Part shown: positions 14,955-18,949 of the stretch, one piece after another
How the letters are laid out: each line of letters opens with the position of its first letter
Numbering within the stretch: the first letter of the stretch is position 1
Assembly (NCBI GenBank): GCA_035649575.1
Contig: DASRJH010000202.1
Span: 1 to 18,949 of the forward strand
Reading direction: 5' to 3'
Source of the DNA: DASVAL01 sp035649575
Lineage (GTDB): Bacteria; Planctomycetota; UBA1135; UBA2386
DNA: 18,949 nt
Notes under the pieces: model-generated
What the model was told of the DNA's origin: nothing
What the model saw: only the letters and a program-made list of their open reading frames with translations
Database searches by the model: none
Translations under genes and position numbers: made by a program

Positions 14955-16298
14955 ATGGATGTTGCCAGGATCGACCCTGCACCGGTGGTGCCCGCCGCGG
15001 TGGGTGAGTTGCTCGGTCGCTTGCGCGCCGCGGGAGGTCGTGTCTGGCTGGTCGGGGGCACGGTGCGCGACCTGCTGCTCGGAGTGGTGCCGCGCGACTA
15101 CGACATCGCGACCGACCTCGTGCCCGCGCAAGTTGCGCGCGTGCTGCCCGACGCTGATCATCGTCACGCGGACCTCGGGGCATGCCGCGTGCTGTCGGCG
15201 AGCGGCCCCGTGGCGATCACGTCGCTGCGGGCCGACGGCAAGTACGGCGACCACCGGCACCCCGACTCGGTGCGCTTCGTGCGCGAGCCCGAGGTCGATG
15301 CGTTACGCCGCGACTTCACGATCAACGCGCTCTACCTCGATGTCGAACGCAGCGAGATCCTGGACTTCACCGGTGGCCGCCGCGATCTGGCTGCACGAAC
15401 GCTGCGCACGATCGGCGAGCCTTCGCGGCGTTTTGGGGAAGACGCGCTGCGTCTGCTGCGAGGGCTGCGCTTCGCCGCGCGTTTCGACCTCGAGATCGAG
15501 GCGGCGACTGCGGCGGCGATGACCGAGGCGGCGCCGACGCTCTCGGTCCTGTCGCCGGAACGCACGTTCGCCGAGCTCAGCGACGCGTTCACGAGTCGAG
15601 GACGTGGCCGCGCGCTGCAACTGCTCGTCGAGCTCGGTTTGGCCGCGGTCGTGCTGCCCGAGGTGGCCGCGATGAGGGGCGTGACGCAGCCGCCGTTGTA
15701 TCACCCCGAAGGAGATGTGCTGACGCACGTGTGCCTCGTGCTCGACCACGTGCCCGAGGGCGACCTCGGCCTCGCCTGGAGTGCCGTCCTGCACGACGTC
15801 GGCAAGCCGCCGACCTGGCGCCTCGCGGCCGATCGCATCCGCTTCGATGGCCACGATACGCTGTCGGCCCGCATGGCCGACGGCATCCTGCAGCGCCTGC
15901 GCGCCAGCACGGAGCTGCGGGATCTGGTCGTCGAGATCTGCGAGAAGCACATCCACTTCGCCGCGCTGCCGCAGATGCGGCCCCGCCGCCGTGAAAGGTG
16001 GATGAGAACACCACACTTCCGGCGGCATCTCGAGTTCCACCGCGCCGACTGCCTCGGCAGCCACGGCAAGCTCGAGATCTACGAGTTCGCGCGAGCGATG
16101 CTCGAGCAACTGCCGCCGGTCGAGGCGCCACTCGTCGTTGGCAAGGACGTCCTGGCGCTCGGCATCGCCGAAGGGCCCGTGGTCGGCAGGCTGTTGGCCC
16201 AGGTGCAAGCCGCGGCCGACGAGTCGCCGACTCCAATGAATCGCGACGAGGCGCTCGTCCTCTTGCGGGACATGGTCGCGCGACTGCGTCAAGGCTGA
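14955..16298 (+). CDS. cca: CCA-adding tRNA nucleotidyltransferase (class II, with HD domain)
   Basis: This 447-residue enzyme belongs to the class II nucleotidyltransferases that build or repair the CCA 3' end of tRNAs. The head has GGTVRD (34-39) and the metal-binding DYD (Asp48, Asp50). The neck has RRDFTINAL (118-126) and the nucleotide-template segment GEDALRLLRGLRFAARF (161-177, EDxxRxxR type). An HD domain follows (HPEGDVLTH at 250-258, LHDVGKP at 279-285), as in the HD-containing CCA/poly(A) polymerase subgroup. The ATG at 14955 starts just before the conserved head; there is no ribosome binding site, but a -10-like TATCGT ends eight bases upstream. Sequence alone does not separate CCA-adding, CC-/A-adding and poly(A) activity, so the exact specificity is inferred. 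Confidence 0.93.
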   Translation: MDVARIDPAPVVPAAVGELLGRLRAAGGRVWLVGGTVRDLLLGVVPRDYDIATDLVPAQVARVLPDADHRHADLGACRVLSASGPVAITSLRADGKYGDHRHPDSVRFVREPEVDALRRDFTINALYLDVERSEILDFTGGRRDLAARTLRTIGEPSRRFGEDALRLLRGLRFAARFDLEIEAATAAAMTEAAPTLSVLSPERTFAELSDAFTSRGRGRALQLLVELGLAAVVLPEVAAMRGVTQPPLYHPEGDVLTHVCLVLDHVPEGDLGLAWSAVLHDVGKPPTWRLAADRIRFDGHDTLSARMADGILQRLRASTELRDLVVEICEKHIHFAALPQMRPRRRERWMRTPHFRRHLEFHRADCLGSHGKLEIYEFARAMLEQLPPVEAPLVVGKDVLALGIAEGPVVGRLLAQVQAAADESPTPMNRDEALVLLRDMVARLRQG

Positions 16299-16314
16299 GA
16301 GCCCCAAAGCTCGA

Positions 16315-16320
16315 TAGGGT
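16315..16320 (+). promoter_or_regulatory. Candidate -10 element of the 16342 gene (TAGGGT)
   Basis: TAGGGT lies in the short gap after cca. Initiation about seven bases downstream would start the mRNA near 16327, just before GGTGGAG. Unlike the other TAGGnT genes, this one does have a ribosome binding site. No -35 is evident. Confidence 0.35.
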
Positions 16321-16357
16321 CGGCTGTGGTGGAGCAGCGACATGCCGCCACAGCCGA
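16320..16357 (+). promoter_or_regulatory. 13-bp hairpin covering the ribosome binding site of the 16342 gene
   Basis: Bases 16320-16332 (TCGGCTGTGGTGG) pair with 16345-16357 (CCGCCACAGCCGA), 12 Watson-Crick pairs plus one G-U, around a 12-base loop. The 5' arm contains most of the GGTGGAG ribosome binding site (16328-16334), and the loop ends with the ATG at 16342. In a read-through transcript from cca it would hide that start or act as a T-less terminator. A transcript from the TAGGGT promoter would lack half of the 5' arm. Confidence 0.5.
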
Positions 16358-17259
16358 GGAGATCCATGCAAGGGCGGAACACAAAGGGATTCGACGACTT
16401 TCGTTGGGAACGCAAGCGCTCGCAGACGAAGCGTCCTCAGCAGCCCGCTGCGCACGGTTTTGCAAACGACGCGCTCAAGGAGCTCGAGCAGGTAGAAGCC
16501 AAGGAGATCCTCGACCAGCAGCTCACGCGCGAAGTGCACGACTTCTTCGCAGCTGCGACGCGTCAGGCCGCCGGGATCGTGGAACGCGTCGCGCGCGATG
16601 CAGAAGCCGAGGCCGGCCTGCGCGTGGAACAGGAGATGGAGGCGTTCCTGTTCGACGCGCTGTCGCGCATGAACGCGTTCGTCGTCGCGGTGCTCAAGCA
16701 CAAGAGCGGGCCGGTGGCCGAAGCGGATCTGGAGCCGAGGGTTGCCAACATCGTCGGCGCGGCGCTGGACCAGTTCCGCAACGAAGGCACGGCCGAGCTC
16801 TACGACAAGCACATCGGCCAGGATCCGTTCGAGACCGCGGTCGACGAGGTGCAGCGCGAGTTCCGCGCTGCCGCCGCCTCGCCCGCGACCGAGGAGCCGG
16901 AAGCCGTCCCGATCGAGGAGCACAAGGTGGCCGCGTTGTCGCCCGAAGCCGAGCAGGAGGAGGAGCCGCCGGCACCAGAGCCGACGAAACCCCAACCGCC
17001 GGCATTCCAGCTCTCCGTGCCGCCGGAGCCGGCCAAGCCGCCCGCGATGCCGACTGCGCCGCAAGCCGCGGCGCCTCGCGCCCCGGAGCCAGCAGCGGGT
17101 GAGACACCGACACCGACGCAAGCGAGCGCGGAACAAGAGCAGGAGCTCGAGCGGTTCAAGGGCACCTTGAAGGCGCTCGTGCGCCAGGGCGTGATGAACA
17201 AGGAAGAAGCGCGCGCTGCGTGGCAGGCCCGCCTGCAGACGATGGGTTTGAAGGCCTAG
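16342..17259 (+). CDS. Cytoplasmic protein of unknown function with Pro/Glu/Ala linker
   Basis: I do not recognise this 305-residue protein. It has no signal peptide or membrane segment. Residues 1-35 are basic (FRWERKRSQTKRP). Residues 40-175 are strongly helical and charged (DALKELEQVEAKEILDQQ, then VERVARDAEAEAGLRVEQEM and VANIVGAALDQFRN). Residues 176-262 are a Pro/Glu/Ala-rich disordered linker. The C-terminal 40 residues (LERFKGTLKALVRQGVMNKE onward) look like a short helical-hairpin domain, faintly like SHOCT domains. Two ATGs are possible: 16342 with GGTGGAG seven bases upstream, and 16366 with AGGAG four bases upstream; I prefer the first. It converges on the UbiA-like gene with a 13-base gap. 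A scaffolding role would be a guess. Confidence 0.75.
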   Translation: MPPQPRRSMQGRNTKGFDDFRWERKRSQTKRPQQPAAHGFANDALKELEQVEAKEILDQQLTREVHDFFAAATRQAAGIVERVARDAEAEAGLRVEQEMEAFLFDALSRMNAFVVAVLKHKSGPVAEADLEPRVANIVGAALDQFRNEGTAELYDKHIGQDPFETAVDEVQREFRAAAASPATEEPEAVPIEEHKVAALSPEAEQEEEPPAPEPTKPQPPAFQLSVPPEPAKPPAMPTAPQAAAPRAPEPAAGETPTPTQASAEQEQELERFKGTLKALVRQGVMNKEEARAAWQARLQTMGLKA

Positions 17260-17272
17260 CCGCGCCCCCGGC

Positions 17273-18133
17273 TCAAGTCAGCGCGATGCGGCGTGCGATC
17301 CAACGCGCCGGCAGGATCGCAGAACCGATCGCGATCGCCTCGATGGGGCGGCCCGCAGCGAGCGCCAACAGCGCCGTGTAGAGCATCGTTCCGAGCAGCA
17401 GGAACGTCATGGATCGCCGGATCGCGGCCTGATCCCAGTTCATCGTGCGCGCGATGCGCCGCAAGAACCAGACGATCGGCACTGCGGCGATCGCGGGGGC
17501 CGGCCAGACGTGGCCCTGCACGACGCAGAGACCGCAGAAGGCGCAAAGCGGCGGTGCCGTCTGCACCGCGGCGACTGCGCGCGCACGCACCTGCGGCAGG
17601 TCTTCGAAGATGCCGAGGATCGTCACGGCGACGATGTAGAAGCCGTAGCAGACCGCGGCGACGAGCAGCGACGTCGCTGACCCGGACGCTGTCTGTTCGC
17701 CGCCGAACGCGAGGGCCGTGGCGAGGTTCAACGCGCGCAGCGTGCCCATGCCGAGCACGCCGAGCCAGGCGACACGTTTGCCAAGGAAGTCGTAGGCGAG
17801 CACGAGTGCGGCGATCAGGCCGTGGTAGCCGCGGCACGGCGACAGCCACAGGCCCAGCCCGATGAGCGCCGTGCCCAATGCGACCGTCAGAGGCAGCGAG
17901 ACGTCGCCGCGTGGCAGCGGGCGTTCGGGTCGCAGCAAGGCATCGGACTTCCGATCGGCGACGTCGTTCCAGACCATGCCGGCGGCGTAGAGGCTCGTGC
18001 TCGCGCACACCGCAGCCGCGACGCTCCAAGACCAGGGCAGGCCGGCGATCGCGCTCGAAGCGACGACGTCCGCCGCCGGGGAGAACAACGTGCCGACGCG
18101 CAGCAGGCGCAGCAGGGGCAGGAGGCGGGACAC
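17273..18133 (-). CDS. UbiA-family prenyltransferase-like membrane protein
   Basis: This is a 286-residue polytopic membrane protein with about eight hydrophobic segments. The first Asp motif typical of UbiA enzymes, NDVADRKSD (Asn56, Asp57, Asp60, Asp64), is intact and followed by RPERPLPRGDVS, as in UbiA/EboC-like proteins. The second Asp-rich motif is expected near TILGIFEDLPQVRARAV (171-187) but is reduced to Glu177-Asp178, so normal prenyl-transfer chemistry is uncertain. The family attaches isoprenoid chains to aromatic or other acceptors, using Mg-bound diphosphates at the membrane face. The GTG at 18133-18131 is taken as start: 26 bases after the rseP-like stop, with a weak GGAA upstream. 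No closer ATG exists. It is probably cotranscribed with the protease gene, though a functional link is unclear. The substrate cannot be named. Confidence 0.8.
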   Translation of the reverse strand: MSRLLPLLRLLRVGTLFSPAADVVASSAIAGLPWSWSVAAAVCASTSLYAAGMVWNDVADRKSDALLRPERPLPRGDVSLPLTVALGTALIGLGLWLSPCRGYHGLIAALVLAYDFLGKRVAWLGVLGMGTLRALNLATALAFGGEQTASGSATSLLVAAVCYGFYIVAVTILGIFEDLPQVRARAVAAVQTAPPLCAFCGLCVVQGHVWPAPAIAAVPIVWFLRRIARTMNWDQAAIRRSMTFLLLGTMLYTALLALAAGRPIEAIAIGSAILPARWIARRIALT

Positions 18134-18159
18134 GCGCGGATTCCAACCGCTGGCCCGCG

Positions 18160-18949
18160 TCAGAGCAACCGCAGGATGTCGTTGTAGGTGACGAACAGCA
18201 CGAGCAGCAGCACGAACACGAGACCGACCACCTGGCTGTAGCCATACACCTTGGTGCTCACGGGCGAGCCCTTCACTCGCTCGATGAGCACGAACATCAA
18301 GTAGCCACCGTCGAGCACCGGGATCGGCAGCAGGTTCACGAACGCGAGGTTCAAGCTCAGCAGCGCCAGGAAATACCAGAACCAGCTGGGGCCGCGCTGG
18401 GCCGCGTCGTAGCTGACCTGGCTGATGCGGATGATGCCGCCGAGGTTCTTGGCGCCGACATCGCCCGTGACGAGGCGCTTCAACGTGACGTAGAGCTGCT
18501 TTACGAGGTCGAGCGAGCAGACCGTGCCGAGGCGCAGCGCATCGAAGAGCGACGTTGCCTTGGTCTCCTCGCGCAGCTCGGCGACCTGTGGCGAGAAGCC
18601 GAAGTCGTAGACCGTGTTCCGCCGCGGCGTGATCGTCACCGTCACGACCTCTTCCATCGGCAGGTCCTTCTGCGCGGGATCGTAGAAGGTCGACAGCGCC
18701 GTAGAACGCACGCGCCGCACCGTCATCGAAATGGGCCGGTCGCCGGCGCGCTCGATGGCCCGGCGCATATCGCTCCACTCGCGCACCGCGGTGCCGTCGA
18801 CGGTCTCCGCGCGGTCGCCGCTGCGCAGGCCTGCGTCCAGGGCCGCACTGCCCGGAGTCGGCTGCAGCAGGACGGTGTCGGCTCTCGTCAGAGCGACGTG
18901 TTCGGCGAGGACCGCGCGTTCGGCTTTGCTCGCAGTCTGTTCGAGCACG
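18160..18949 (-). CDS. RseP-like site-2 (M50) membrane metalloprotease, C-terminal part
   Basis: The gene enters from the right edge, so the first part with the HExxH zinc motif is not seen. The visible ~262 residues hold a PDZ domain (about 20-110: PGSAALDAGLRSGDRAETVD, then AIERAGDRPISMTVRRV). After it come GAKNLGGIIRISQ (165-177), corresponding to the KNLxGPIxI segment of RseP, and two membrane segments. These contain NLLPIPVLDGG (205-215), the conserved third-ligand LDG motif of site-2 proteases, and VVGLVFVLLLVLFVTYNDIL (240-259). RseP cuts membrane anti-sigma factors after a first periplasmic cut. An anti-sigma candidate is encoded at 9059-10579, but any link is speculation. RseP genes often sit beside dxr or bamA, which may lie outside the window. 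Confidence 0.92.
   Translation of the reverse strand, partial: VLEQTASKAERAVLAEHVALTRADTVLLQPTPGSAALDAGLRSGDRAETVDGTAVREWSDMRRAIERAGDRPISMTVRRVRSTALSTFYDPAQKDLPMEEVVTVTITPRRNTVYDFGFSPQVAELREETKATSLFDALRLGTVCSLDLVKQLYVTLKRLVTGDVGAKNLGGIIRISQVSYDAAQRGPSWFWYFLALLSLNLAFVNLLPIPVLDGGYLMFVLIERVKGSPVSTKVYGYSQVVGLVFVLLLVLFVTYNDILRLL

Noticed and set aside
15589..17136. 515-codon minus-strand open frame
   Set aside because: It is antisense to cca and the 16342 gene, is Arg-rich and Leu/Gly repetitive, and has no domain.
17256..17280. Short AGCCG/CGGCT hairpin in the 13-base gap between two convergent genes
   Set aside because: A five-pair stem is too short and too likely by chance in this GC-rich sequence to call a terminator.
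1..18949. CRISPR arrays, insertion sequences, prophage genes, tRNA or rRNA genes
   Set aside because: I found no spaced direct repeats, transposase or integrase motifs, terminal inverted repeats or tRNA-like cloverleafs. The only tandem repeat is the coding one in recC.

Overview
This window is very GC-rich and almost fully coding, with strong codon-position bias and long antisense shadow ORFs. It looks like a chromosomal segment of a Gram-negative bacterium: there is a TolC-type outer-membrane factor, an RseP-type membrane protease and several exported proteins. The mix of RecBCD, an ECF sigma/anti-sigma pair, a secreted HEAT-like protein and Pro/Ala-rich unknown proteins would suit Planctomycetota or a similar lineage. 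That placement is inference, because there is no rRNA or other taxonomic marker here. I see no tRNA or rRNA gene, insertion sequence, integrase, prophage gene or CRISPR array.

Layout. Positions 1-7757 (minus strand) hold a compact recC-recB-recD operon. recC and recB overlap by ATGA. recB and recD are nearly contiguous or overlap by TTGA, and recD runs off the left edge. From a divergent 130-base promoter region, the plus strand carries tsaE, an ECF sigma factor and its probable membrane anti-sigma factor (TTGA overlap). These are followed by a terminator-like hairpin, a TolC-like outer-membrane efflux protein and an exported helical-repeat protein (10691-14108). A 194-base convergent gap (14109-14302) folds into four consecutive hairpins. 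It separates the repeat protein from a small membrane-anchored unknown on the minus strand (14303-14932). That unknown is divergent from a class II CCA-adding nucleotidyltransferase (14955-16298), and their start codons are only 22 bases apart. An unknown cytoplasmic protein with a Pro-rich linker follows (16342-17259). Converging on it from the right are a UbiA-family membrane protein and the C-terminal part of an RseP-like site-2 protease.

How the genes work together. RecBCD is a complete double-strand-break repair helicase/nuclease with intact RecB catalytic residues. Its RecC differs from E. coli at five N-terminal Chi-contact positions, so its Chi sequence is probably different. tsaE and cca are tRNA-maturation housekeeping genes (t6A37 synthesis and CCA end addition). 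The sigma/anti-sigma pair and the RseP-like protease belong to classes that can form envelope-stress signalling chains, but nothing here proves that they act together.

The most interesting non-coding signals are these: a TAnnnT -10-like hexamer 6-9 bases before the start codons of several first-in-operon genes that lack Shine-Dalgarno sequences, suggesting leaderless mRNAs; overlapping divergent -10 elements at 14939-14946; the four-hairpin convergent gap; and a 13-bp hairpin that covers the ribosome binding site of the 16342 gene. No clearly new multi-gene system is visible.
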